A DNA stretch of 6,127 nt. Source: an uncultured Porphyromonadaceae bacterium (lineage in GTDB: Bacteria; Bacteroidota; Bacteroidia; Bacteroidales; Muribaculaceae). This document shows positions 1-6,127 of the stretch, piece after piece; within the stretch, counting starts at the first letter, position 1; each line of letters begins with the position of its first letter. The position numbers and the translations under genes were made by a program. The stretch spans positions 1 to 6,127 of the forward strand of contig CABRZA010000144.1 in assembly GCA_902475285.1 (NCBI GenBank), in the 5' to 3' direction. The notes beneath the pieces were generated by a model. That model was not told the origin of the DNA, did not search any database, and was given only the letters and a program-made list of their open reading frames with translations.

Positions 1-8
1 CCTTTGCA
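1..8 (+). promoter_or_regulatory. Partial -7 promoter element for the glycogen operon
   Basis: The window opens with CCTTTGCAC. In Bacteroidota the housekeeping sigma factor recognises a -7 box of the form TAnnTTTG, often followed by C, with a TTTG element near -33. Bases 1-7 match the nnTTTGC part; the preceding TA and the -33 element would lie outside the window. A start site just downstream would leave a leader of roughly 15-25 bases before the ATG at 33, which is a normal length. The assignment rests on one half-motif in the right place and cannot be completed from this sequence. Confidence 0.45.
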
Positions 9-32
9 CCTCAAAACGGAAATTAATTCAAA

Positions 33-1685
33 ATGGATAATTGCACAGCTGAGATAGATTTGCTTTTTGAAACAAGTTGGGAAGTTTGCAATAAAATAGG
101 TGGCATATACACCGTTCTTTCCACAAAAGCAAAAACGCTCAAAGAGCAATTTGGCGACAAACTGATATTTATAGGTCCCGACGTATGGTCGGCCGAGAAT
201 CCGTCGCCCTATTTTGCGGAGTCACCGCGCCTGCTTAAAAGTCTGATGCGCAAGGCCCTTTTACCCGAAGGGGTCGACGTCCGTGTAGGCCGTTGGAACA
301 TTCCGGGCAAACCGATAGCACTTCTTGTGAAATTCGACGGCATGTATGCCTCGAAGGACGCCGCATACGGCCGGATGTGGGAACTGTACGGCGTCGACTC
401 GCTGCATGCCTACGGCGACTACGACGAGGGCTGCGCCTTCGCCCGTGCCGCCGCCGAGGTAATAAAAGCCATCGTGAAGGCCTCGGGCACCGACCCGCGC
501 AAGGTTGTGGCACACTTCGACGAGTGGACCACCGCCATGGGCCTTCTCACACTCAAAGCCGACCTTCCCGAGGCTGCAACCGTGTTCACCACCCATGCCA
601 CAAGCATAGGCCGCAGCATATGCGGCAACGGTAAACCCCTCTACGACTATCTTTCCGCCTACGACGGCAACCTGATGGCCGCCGAGCTCAACATGCAGAG
701 CAAGCACTCGCTCGAACGCGCCGCCGCCTGGAACGCCGACAGCTTCACCACCGTCAGCGACGTGACCGCCCGCGAGGCCGAGCAGCTCCTCGGACGCCGT
801 CCCACGGTGACGCCCAACGGCTTCGAACCCACTTTCGTGCCGGCCAAGACACGATATGCCGCCGCACGCGCCGCCGCGCGCGAACGCATGCTCGGCGTGG
901 CACGCGCCCTCACCGGCGTTGACTACGCCGACGATACCTTCATTCTGGCCACGTCGGGCCGTTGCGAATACCGCAACAAAGGCCTCGACGTGTTCCTCGA
1001 CGCCATGGCCTCCCTCCGCGCCGACGCTCCCGCGCGCCGCGTGCTCGCATTCGTCATGGTGCCCGCATGGTGCGCCGGCCCCCGCGCCGACCTCGCCGGC
1101 AACCTCGGCAGCGATACCGCCACCCGGCTCTCCGACCCCGTAATAACCCACCGGCTCAACAATTACTCCGACGACCCGGTGAACCGCCGACTTCATGAGC
1201 TCGCCTTCGCCAACGACGCAGCATCGGCCGTAAGCGTAATCTACGTGCCCTGCTATCTCACCGGCGACGACGGCATCTTCAACATGGCATACTACGACCT
1301 TCTCCCCGGCCTCGACGCCACCGTCTTCGCATCCTACTACGAGCCTTGGGGCTACACTCCGCTCGAAAGCGTTGCTTTCGGCGTGCCCACGGTGACCACC
1401 ACCCTTGCAGGCTTCGGCATGTGGGTGCTCGAAAACTGCTCGGCCGGCTTCGCCGACAGCGGCGTCGACGTAGTGGAGCGCACCGACGGCAACTACGCCG
1501 ACGCGGTGGCGCGCATAGCCTCCGACATCCGCTCCCTCTGCGCCGCCGACGCCCCCGCCATGGCCGGAATCCGCGACGCCGCCCGCGCCACGGCCGCCCG
1601 TGCGCGCTGGACCGAGTTCATGCCCTTCTACGACAGCGCCTACTGCGACGCCCTCACCGCCCGCGACATCCGTCAGCAAAAATAA
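33..1685 (+). CDS. Glycogen synthase, GT3 family (eukaryotic-like)
   Basis: This 550-residue cytoplasmic glycosyltransferase adds glucose from a nucleotide sugar to the non-reducing end of alpha-1,4-glucan. Motifs typical of the GT3 (animal/fungal glycogen synthase) family appear in order: FETSWEVCNKIGGIYTVL at 12-29, with the donor-binding GG at 23-24; HFDEW at 161-165; FTTHATSIGR at 185-194; ERAAAWNADSFTTVSDVTA followed by TPNGFEP at 260-266; GRCEYRNKG at 309-317, with the expected phosphate-contacting Arg310 and Lys316; and YYEPWGYTPLES, giving the E-x7-E pair Glu437/Glu445. It is shorter than the roughly 700-residue eukaryotic enzymes. The C-terminus (RARWTEFMPFYDSAYCDAL and a short tail) lacks their arginine-rich glucose-6-phosphate site and phosphorylated tail, so that control is probably absent. 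UDP-glucose is the expected donor from family knowledge; this is not proven here. The ATG at 33 puts the family's N-terminal strand near residue 10, and no Shine-Dalgarno precedes it. The first 170-200 bases are noticeably A/T-richer than the rest. The phosphorylase gene follows after 51 bp. Confidence 0.93.
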   Translation: MDNCTAEIDLLFETSWEVCNKIGGIYTVLSTKAKTLKEQFGDKLIFIGPDVWSAENPSPYFAESPRLLKSLMRKALLPEGVDVRVGRWNIPGKPIALLVKFDGMYASKDAAYGRMWELYGVDSLHAYGDYDEGCAFARAAAEVIKAIVKASGTDPRKVVAHFDEWTTAMGLLTLKADLPEAATVFTTHATSIGRSICGNGKPLYDYLSAYDGNLMAAELNMQSKHSLERAAAWNADSFTTVSDVTAREAEQLLGRRPTVTPNGFEPTFVPAKTRYAAARAAARERMLGVARALTGVDYADDTFILATSGRCEYRNKGLDVFLDAMASLRADAPARRVLAFVMVPAWCAGPRADLAGNLGSDTATRLSDPVITHRLNNYSDDPVNRRLHELAFANDAASAVSVIYVPCYLTGDDGIFNMAYYDLLPGLDATVFASYYEPWGYTPLESVAFGVPTVTTTLAGFGMWVLENCSAGFADSGVDVVERTDGNYADAVARIASDIRSLCAADAPAMAGIRDAARATAARARWTEFMPFYDSAYCDALTARDIRQQK

Positions 1686-1736
1686 GAATATCACACTTAC
1701 CCGAATTAGACAATAGAATAACTCATTATAAATTAT

Positions 1737-4295
1737 ATGAAATTATCCGTCAGCAATACCAACGCTCCCGTGTGGCGCGACATTACCGTCAAGGCCGAGC
1801 TGCCCCATCAGCTCAAGCCCCTCGACGAACTGGCAAAAAACCTATGGTGGGTATGGAACAGCGAGGCCAAGACCCTCTTCCGTACGCTTAACCCCGACCT
1901 CTGGCGCGCCACGGGCGAAAATCCTGTAATGCTCCTGCAACAGCTCTCATCCGAACGTATCGGTGAAATCATGGCCGACGAGGCCCTCATGGCCCAGATC
2001 AACGGCGTATACGCCGACTTCAAGGCGTATATGGCCAAGCCCATGCGCACCGACGTACCCTCCGTATCCTACTTCTCGATGGAATACGGCCTCTGCAACT
2101 GCCTCAAAATCTATTCCGGCGGCCTCGGCGTGCTCGCCGGCGACTATATAAAGGAGGCTTCCGACAGCTGCGTCGACATGACCGCCGTCGGCTTCCTCTA
2201 CCGCTTCGGCTACTTCACCCAGACCCTCAGCGTCGACGGCCAGCAGATAGCCAAGTACGAACCCCAGAACTTCAACCAGCTCCCCATCGAGCAGGTGATG
2301 GACAAGGAAGGCCGCCCCATGCTCGTTGAGGTGCCCTATCCCGGCCGCATCGTTTACAGCCACATCTGGCGCGTGAACGTGGGCCGCATGAAGCTCTACC
2401 TCATGGACACCGACTTCGACATGAACTCCGAGTTCGACCGCCAGATCACACACCAGCTCTACGGCGGCGACTGGGAGAACCGCATCAAGCAGGAATATCT
2501 CCTCGGCATCGGCGGTATCATCATGCTCCGCAAGCTCGGCATCAACACCACCCTCTATCACTGCAACGAAGGCCACGCAGCCCTGCTCAACCTCCAGCGC
2601 CTTGTGGAATACGTGCAGGAAAAGGGCGTCGACTTCAACGTTGCCCTCGAGCTCGTGCGTGCTTCGGGTCTCTACACTGTGCACACCCCCGTGCCCGCCG
2701 GCCACGACTACTTCGACGAGAGCCTCTTCGGCAAGTACATGGGCGAGTACCCCGCCAAGCTCGGCATTAGCTGGAGCGACCTCATGAACATGGGCCGCGA
2801 GAACCCCGACACCAACGAGCGCTTCTCGATGAGCGTCTTCGCCCTCAACACCTGCCAGGAAGCAAACGGCGTGAGCTGGCTCCACGGCGAGGTGTCGAAG
2901 AAGATGTTCGCCGGCATATGGAAGGGTTACTCCTGGGAAGAAAGCCACGTAGGATACGTCACCAACGGCGTGCACATGCCTACTTGGGCCGCTTCCGAGT
3001 GGAAGGAATTCTACTGGAACCAGCTCGGCCCGCAGGTGTTCGAGCGCCAGAGCGACCCCGAGGCCTGGAAGGGTATCTTCGAGGTGCCCGACCAGATGAT
3101 ATGGGACATGCGCGTCGCCCTCAAAAACAAGTTCATCAACTTCCTCCGCCGCGACTTCAAGGAGAAGTGGCTCGCCAATCAGGGCGACCCCTCGGCTGTG
3201 GTCAACATCGTGGACCGCATCAACCCCAAAGCCCTCATCATAGGCTTCGCACGCCGCTTCGCCACATATAAGCGCGCGCACCTGCTCTTCACCGACCTCG
3301 ACCGTCTGGCCAAGATCGTCAACAACGAGCAGTTCCCCGTGCAGTTCATCTTCGCCGGCAAGGCACACCCCGCCGACGGCGCCGGCCAGGGCCTCATCAA
3401 GCGCATCGTCGAGATTAGCCGCATGCCCCAGTTCCTGGGCAAGATTATCTTCCTCGAAGACTACAACATGATCGTGGCCAAGCGCCTCGTCACCGGTGTC
3501 GACATCTGGCTCAACACTCCCACACGTCCTCTCGAGGCTTCCGGCACATCGGGCGAGAAGGCCGAGATGAACGGCGTGCTCAACTTCTCCGTGCTCGACG
3601 GCTGGTGGTACGAAGGCTACCGCTTCAACGAGCATGCCGGCTGGGCACTCACCGACAAGCGCACCTACACCGACCAGAGCCAGCAGGACAAGCTCGACGC
3701 AGCCACCATCTACTCCATGCTCGAAAACGAGATCATACCCCTCTACTTCGAGAAGAACTCCGCCGGCTACTCGCCCCGCTGGATACAGTATATCAAGGGC
3801 TCCATCGGCGACATCGCGCCCCACTTCACCATGAAGCGCATGATCGACGACTACATCGCCCGCTTCTACGACCCCGAGGCAGCACGCACAAAGCGTCTCA
3901 CCGCCGACCGCTTCGCCCTGGCCAAGTCGATTGTCGAGTGGAAGGAATCGGTTGCCCGCGCATGGGACGGCATCAAGGTGCTCGAAGTGCGCCACAGCGG
4001 CGAGCTCAACACCTCGCTTGCCGGCGACCCCTTCCATGTTGAAGTTGTGGTCGACACCAACGGCATAGGCCGCGACCTCGGTCTGGAAATGGTGGTATAC
4101 CGCCAGGAGAACGGCGGCGAGCACCTCTCGCGCACCGAGCAGTTCAAGGTGGTGAAGCAGGAGGGCAACGTGGTTACCTACGAGCTCACCACGAAGGTCC
4201 GCGACGCCGGCGTATTCCGCTACGGCTTCCGTCTCTATCCCAAGAACGCCGACCTGCCCCACCGTCAGGACTTCGCCTACACCCGCTGGATATAA
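1737..4295 (+). CDS. glgP: Alpha-glucan (glycogen) phosphorylase, GT35 family
   Basis: This 852-residue cytoplasmic, PLP-dependent enzyme cleaves alpha-1,4-glucan with phosphate to release glucose-1-phosphate. The N-terminal part (about 27-105), with LAKNLWWVWN, resembles the DUF3417 region of the short bacterial/archaeal phosphorylase branch. Then come FSMEYGL at 113-119, IYSGGLGVLAGD at 125-136, NEGHAAL with His280, ARRFATYKR at 505-513, GKAHPAD around 541-547, and EDYNMIVAKR from Glu574. EASGTSGEKAEMNG places Lys608 exactly where the PLP Schiff-base lysine sits in EASGTGNMKFMLNG of classical phosphorylases. Residues from about 739 to the end look like an added beta-rich domain ending FRLYPKNADLPHR...YTRWI. 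The ATG at 1737 gives the usual short lead-in before DUF3417; the leader is A/T-rich with no Shine-Dalgarno. Tandem stops TAA TAA end the gene. Codon choice is very uniform (CTC, GAC, AAG, CGC, GGC), suggesting strong expression. With the synthase immediately upstream, the natural substrate is most likely glycogen; maltodextrin is the alternative. Confidence 0.95.
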   Translation: MKLSVSNTNAPVWRDITVKAELPHQLKPLDELAKNLWWVWNSEAKTLFRTLNPDLWRATGENPVMLLQQLSSERIGEIMADEALMAQINGVYADFKAYMAKPMRTDVPSVSYFSMEYGLCNCLKIYSGGLGVLAGDYIKEASDSCVDMTAVGFLYRFGYFTQTLSVDGQQIAKYEPQNFNQLPIEQVMDKEGRPMLVEVPYPGRIVYSHIWRVNVGRMKLYLMDTDFDMNSEFDRQITHQLYGGDWENRIKQEYLLGIGGIIMLRKLGINTTLYHCNEGHAALLNLQRLVEYVQEKGVDFNVALELVRASGLYTVHTPVPAGHDYFDESLFGKYMGEYPAKLGISWSDLMNMGRENPDTNERFSMSVFALNTCQEANGVSWLHGEVSKKMFAGIWKGYSWEESHVGYVTNGVHMPTWAASEWKEFYWNQLGPQVFERQSDPEAWKGIFEVPDQMIWDMRVALKNKFINFLRRDFKEKWLANQGDPSAVVNIVDRINPKALIIGFARRFATYKRAHLLFTDLDRLAKIVNNEQFPVQFIFAGKAHPADGAGQGLIKRIVEISRMPQFLGKIIFLEDYNMIVAKRLVTGVDIWLNTPTRPLEASGTSGEKAEMNGVLNFSVLDGWWYEGYRFNEHAGWALTDKRTYTDQSQQDKLDAATIYSMLENEIIPLYFEKNSAGYSPRWIQYIKGSIGDIAPHFTMKRMIDDYIARFYDPEAARTKRLTADRFALAKSIVEWKESVARAWDGIKVLEVRHSGELNTSLAGDPFHVEVVVDTNGIGRDLGLEMVVYRQENGGEHLSRTEQFKVVKQEGNVVTYELTTKVRDAGVFRYGFRLYPKNADLPHRQDFAYTRWI

Positions 4296-4328
4296 TAAGA
4301 ACATAATTACCCTATAACGCAATCATAT

Positions 4329-4895
4329 ATGATTAACGCACAAGACATTAAGAACGGCACCTGCATCCGCATGGACGGCCGCCTCTACTTCTGCGTGGAG
4401 TTCCTCCATGTGAAGCCCGGCAAAGGCAACACCTTCATGCGCACCAAACTCAAAGACGTGGTCGACGGCCGCGTGCTCGAGCGTCGATTCAACATCGGCG
4501 AGAAGCTCGAAGACGTGCGCGTTGAGCGCCGCCCCTTCCAGTATCTCTATACCGAGGGTGAAGACGACATCTTCATGAACAACGAAACCTTCGAGCAGAT
4601 ACCCATCAGCAAGGAGCTCGTCACCGGCGCACCCTACATGAAGGAAGGCGACGCCGTGGAGGTTGTGACCGACGCCAGCACCGAAACCGTGCTCTACGCC
4701 GAGATGCCCGTAAAGACCGTTCTCAAAGTCACCTACACCGAGCCCGGCATCAAGGGCGATACCGCTACCAACACCCTCAAGCCCGCCACCCTCGAAACCG
4801 GTGCCGAAATACGTGTGCCCCTCTTCGTCAACGAAGGCGACCTCATTGAGGTCGACACCCGCGACGGCTCCTACATCAGCCGCGTAAAGGGCTAA
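4329..4895 (+). CDS. efp: Translation elongation factor P
   Basis: EF-P binds between the P and E sites of ribosomes stalled on proline runs and stimulates peptide-bond formation. The protein has 188 residues, the normal length, with three beta-barrel domains at about 1-63 (KOW-like), 64-127 (OB) and 128-188 (C-terminal OB). The domain I tip loop is KPGKGNTF, with Lys32 aligning with the modified Lys34 of E. coli KPGKGQAF. FMNNETFEQ in domain II is shared with E. coli. The domain III signature KGDTATNT (142-149) through KPATLETGAEIRVPLF and VDTRDGSYISRVKG is complete, so the gene looks intact. No modification enzyme (EpmA, EpmB, EarP, YmfI type) is in the window, so the state of Lys32 is unknown. 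The start at 4329 gives the family-standard MINAQDIKNG. It lies 33 bp after the phosphorylase with no hairpin between them, consistent with co-transcription, and a hairpin terminator follows. Codon bias matches the phosphorylase and fits a highly expressed gene. Confidence 0.97.
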   Translation: MINAQDIKNGTCIRMDGRLYFCVEFLHVKPGKGNTFMRTKLKDVVDGRVLERRFNIGEKLEDVRVERRPFQYLYTEGEDDIFMNNETFEQIPISKELVTGAPYMKEGDAVEVVTDASTETVLYAEMPVKTVLKVTYTEPGIKGDTATNTLKPATLETGAEIRVPLFVNEGDLIEVDTRDGSYISRVKG

Positions 4896-4940
4896 GAAAT
4901 TGAAACTTGCCTTCGTCAGAAGGTATGTGCGAGACAGCAT

Positions 4941-5000
4941 GGTCCGCTCTGCCGACAGTAGTGAAAATTGTCGGCAGGGTGGGCTTTGTCGTTTTATTTA
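4941..5000 (+). terminator. Rho-independent terminator after efp
   Basis: Bases 4941-4957 can pair with 4969-4985 in an unbroken 17-position stem. The inner nine pairs (CTGCCGACA with TGTCGGCAG, 4949-4957 with 4969-4977) are perfect; the outer eight mix C-G and G-C pairs with G-U wobbles. The loop is 11 bases (4958-4968). T-rich sequence follows directly (TTTGTCGTTTTATTTATTATT, in part). The wobbles work only in RNA transcribed from the + strand, and the other side of the stem has no T-run for the opposite direction, so it is a one-way terminator for efp and probably the whole glycogen operon. The U-tract is interrupted by GTCG, so some read-through is possible. Confidence 0.78.
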
Positions 5001-5015
5001 TTATTCCCTAAGATA

Positions 5016-6065
5016 ATGGCGAGGAAAATCTTACTCTTTTTGATGATTGCGGTGTGCGCGCTGCCGGCCGCCACACAGGAGTTTACGTGGAATATCGAAT
5101 TGGATGCGGTTTTCGACAACCGCGAGGGCAACAACGACAATACGCGCGCCGAGACGATTTTCTTCACCAAACTCAAACCGGAGATAGGGCTCAATCTCAA
5201 CGGGTCCGACCGTTTCGGCGGCGGAGGCGTGTGGATCGAGCCCGTGGGCTACGATTGGAACGGACGACGCTTCCGTCCGACGTTGTATTACCGCCACGAC
5301 GGGCAGCACTGGAGCGGTTCGGTGGGCGTATTTCCCCGCAGTCAGCTCATGGAGCAGCTGCCGTCGTTCATGTGGTGCGACTCGCTTACGTATTTTCAAG
5401 ACAACATCCGCGGCGCGCTCCTACAATACCGCCGAGGGCTTTCGTTTGCCGAAGTGTATCTCGACTGGCGCCAGCGGCAGACAGAAACCCGCCGCGAGTC
5501 GTTCAGCATCGTTGCCCACGGGCGATGGACACCCCGCGACGGCCGTGTCAGTGCAGGAGTCTTCGGCGCTATGAATCATCTCGCGCTCACCAAGAACGCG
5601 CCCGACGACATGCACATCGTCGACAATTTCACCGCCGCGCCCTATGCCTCTGTCAATCTTACGGGTATCGTGCCCGTCGACACCCTCGGGGTGCGCCTGG
5701 GCATGGCAATGACGGTGGAACGAAACCGAGCCGTGGGCCGTTGGCGCTCGCCGGCGGGTGTATGGTTCGAGGTGAAGGCCGCATGGCGGCGCTTCGGCCT
5801 GCGCAATAATTTCTATGCCGGCGGAAGGTTGTTTCCGAGCTATCGTATGCTCGGCTCGGAACTGTATCAGGGCGAGCCCTTTTATCAGCAGCGGCTGTAC
5901 AACCGCACGGAAGTCGATTTTTCCGTGCTCCGCAACCGCTTTGTCGACCTCCGTGCCGAACTCGACTTCAACATCACGCCCGGCAGTTTTATATTTTATC
6001 AGCGCATTCTGCTGCGCGTATATTTCGGGCGCGGATACAGGCTTAAAGCCCCGAAGAGCATATGA
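5016..6065 (+). CDS. Putative outer-membrane beta-barrel protein, unknown function
   Basis: I do not recognise the family. The 349-residue protein starts with a signal peptide: MARK, a hydrophobic core ILLFLMIAVCALPA, then AATQEF, with cleavage likely near residues 19-22. C14 is not in a good lipobox. The rest has no hydrophobic helix but many alternating, aromatic-rich segments typical of outer-membrane strands, for example TWNIELDAVF, GGGVWIEPVGY, FRPTLYYRHD, WSGSVGVFPR (GVFPR at 104-108), FAEVYLDWRQR (LDW at 149-151), GVWFEVKAAWRRF, RTEVDFSVLRN and a final strand SFIFYQRILLRVYFGRGYRL. A porin-like or otherwise barrel-shaped protein facing the cell surface is the best inference; a periplasmic beta protein is the alternative. 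I chose ATG 5016 over an in-frame TTG at 4968: the TTG lies in the terminator hairpin and would bury the signal peptide. Codon use is more mixed than in the three genes upstream, and a terminator separates them, so it is probably expressed separately. Its stop codon overlaps the ATG of the next frame. Confidence 0.8.
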   Translation: MARKILLFLMIAVCALPAATQEFTWNIELDAVFDNREGNNDNTRAETIFFTKLKPEIGLNLNGSDRFGGGGVWIEPVGYDWNGRRFRPTLYYRHDGQHWSGSVGVFPRSQLMEQLPSFMWCDSLTYFQDNIRGALLQYRRGLSFAEVYLDWRQRQTETRRESFSIVAHGRWTPRDGRVSAGVFGAMNHLALTKNAPDDMHIVDNFTAAPYASVNLTGIVPVDTLGVRLGMAMTVERNRAVGRWRSPAGVWFEVKAAWRRFGLRNNFYAGGRLFPSYRMLGSELYQGEPFYQQRLYNRTEVDFSVLRNRFVDLRAELDFNITPGSFIFYQRILLRVYFGRGYRLKAPKSI

Positions 6066-6127
6066 AAGCGTCGCCTTTTGCATTATTTAAGAAACGGCAA
6101 CAAATATTTATGCGGTTTTATGCCGAC
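6062..6127 (+). CDS. Start of a downstream gene, cut by the window end
   Basis: An ATG at 6062-6064 overlaps the TGA stop (6063-6065) of the outer-membrane protein gene in the ATGA arrangement typical of translationally coupled genes. The frame is open for all 22 remaining codons and begins MKASPFALFKKRQQIF. A second in-frame ATG at 6110 follows an A/T-rich stretch (CAAATATTT) and could be the true start, giving MRFYAD. Too little is visible to name the product. The A/T-rich, lysine-rich beginning differs from the GC-rich gene bodies but resembles the 5' ends of other genes here. The chance that 22 codons stay open at random is not negligible, so this is a moderate call. Confidence 0.45.
   Translation, partial: MKASPFALFKKRQQIFMRFYAD

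Noticed and set aside
261..1694. Long reading frame on the - strand opposite the glycogen synthase
   Set aside because: It arises because the GC-rich, C-ending codons of the sense gene leave few stops in the mirrored frame. The translation is a low-complexity Gly/Val/Ala/His-rich sequence with no motifs, while the sense strand has a full set of GT3 motifs.
1947..4322. 791-codon reading frame on the - strand opposite the phosphorylase
   Set aside because: Same cause: codons in that gene seldom create TTA, CTA or TCA on the sense strand. The product is a repetitive Val/Ala/Glu/His/Gly sequence with no recognisable domain.
4899..4931. Weak promoter-like pair ATTG and TATGTGCG, 21 bases apart
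   Set aside because: The -7 part matches TAnnTTTG only partly, and the -33 part lacks the first T. Its transcript would have to pass the terminator stem. It is too weak to annotate.
4323..4940. 205-codon reading frame on the - strand covering efp
   Set aside because: It is a codon-bias shadow of efp. Its composition is biased, and it would begin beside the terminator stem with no promoter seen.
4968..5015. In-frame TTG start extending the outer-membrane protein by 16 residues
   Set aside because: The TTG sits at the edge of the terminator loop, the added residues place the signal peptide internally, and ATG 5016 gives a normal signal peptide.
5049..5060. Possible lipoprotein signal around C14 of the outer-membrane protein
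   Set aside because: The residues before the cysteine are I-A-V; valine at -1 does not fit a lipobox, which needs Gly, Ala or Ser there.
6095..6125. CGGCA and TGCCG inverted repeat near the window end
   Set aside because: It has only five pairs around a 21-base A/T-rich loop, with no T-run visible before the window ends, and it lies inside a plausible reading frame.
1..6127. A novel defence, mobile or RNA-based system
   Set aside because: I saw no direct repeat arrays, transposase, integrase, toxin-antitoxin pair, tRNA or rRNA. Nearly all sequence is covered by three conserved housekeeping genes and one envelope gene with short gaps.

Overview
The window is ordinary, gene-dense chromosome from a member of the Bacteroidota, most likely the order Bacteroidales. 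Three things point there. The proteins resemble Bacteroides-type homologues: a eukaryotic-style GT3 glycogen synthase, a phosphorylase with an N-terminal DUF3417-like region, and an EF-P starting MINAQDIKNG. No start codon has a clear Shine-Dalgarno sequence; the leaders are A/T-rich. The first bases (CCTTTGCAC) look like the right half of a Bacteroidota -7 promoter box (TAnnTTTGC). Coding sequence is GC-rich with C-ending codons, which suggests a GC-richer lineage such as Muribaculaceae. That family guess comes from composition only and is weak.

Layout, all on the + strand: glycogen synthase (33-1685), a 51-bp gap, alpha-glucan phosphorylase (1737-4295), a 33-bp gap, translation elongation factor P (4329-4895), then a 120-bp gap holding a strong hairpin followed by a T-rich run (4941-5000), a secreted beta-barrel-like outer-membrane protein of unknown role (5016-6065), and the first 22 codons of another reading frame overlapping its stop codon (6062 to the window end).

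How the genes work together: the first two form a compact storage-polysaccharide module. The synthase extends alpha-1,4-glucan from a nucleotide sugar, and the phosphorylase shortens it to glucose-1-phosphate. No branching enzyme, debranching enzyme or glucose-1-phosphate nucleotidyltransferase lies in the window. efp follows closely with no visible terminator or promoter before it, so it may be read from the same transcript, which would end at the hairpin after efp. Its function (rescue of ribosomes at proline runs) is not obviously tied to glycogen, and neither glycogen enzyme contains two adjacent prolines. The outer-membrane protein and its overlapping downstream frame look like a second transcription unit.

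I looked for an undescribed system and did not find one. The points most worth checking are the unassigned outer-membrane protein, the partial overlapping gene, the long hairpin, the composition shift early in the synthase gene, and the probable loss of the eukaryotic allosteric site in the GT3 synthase.
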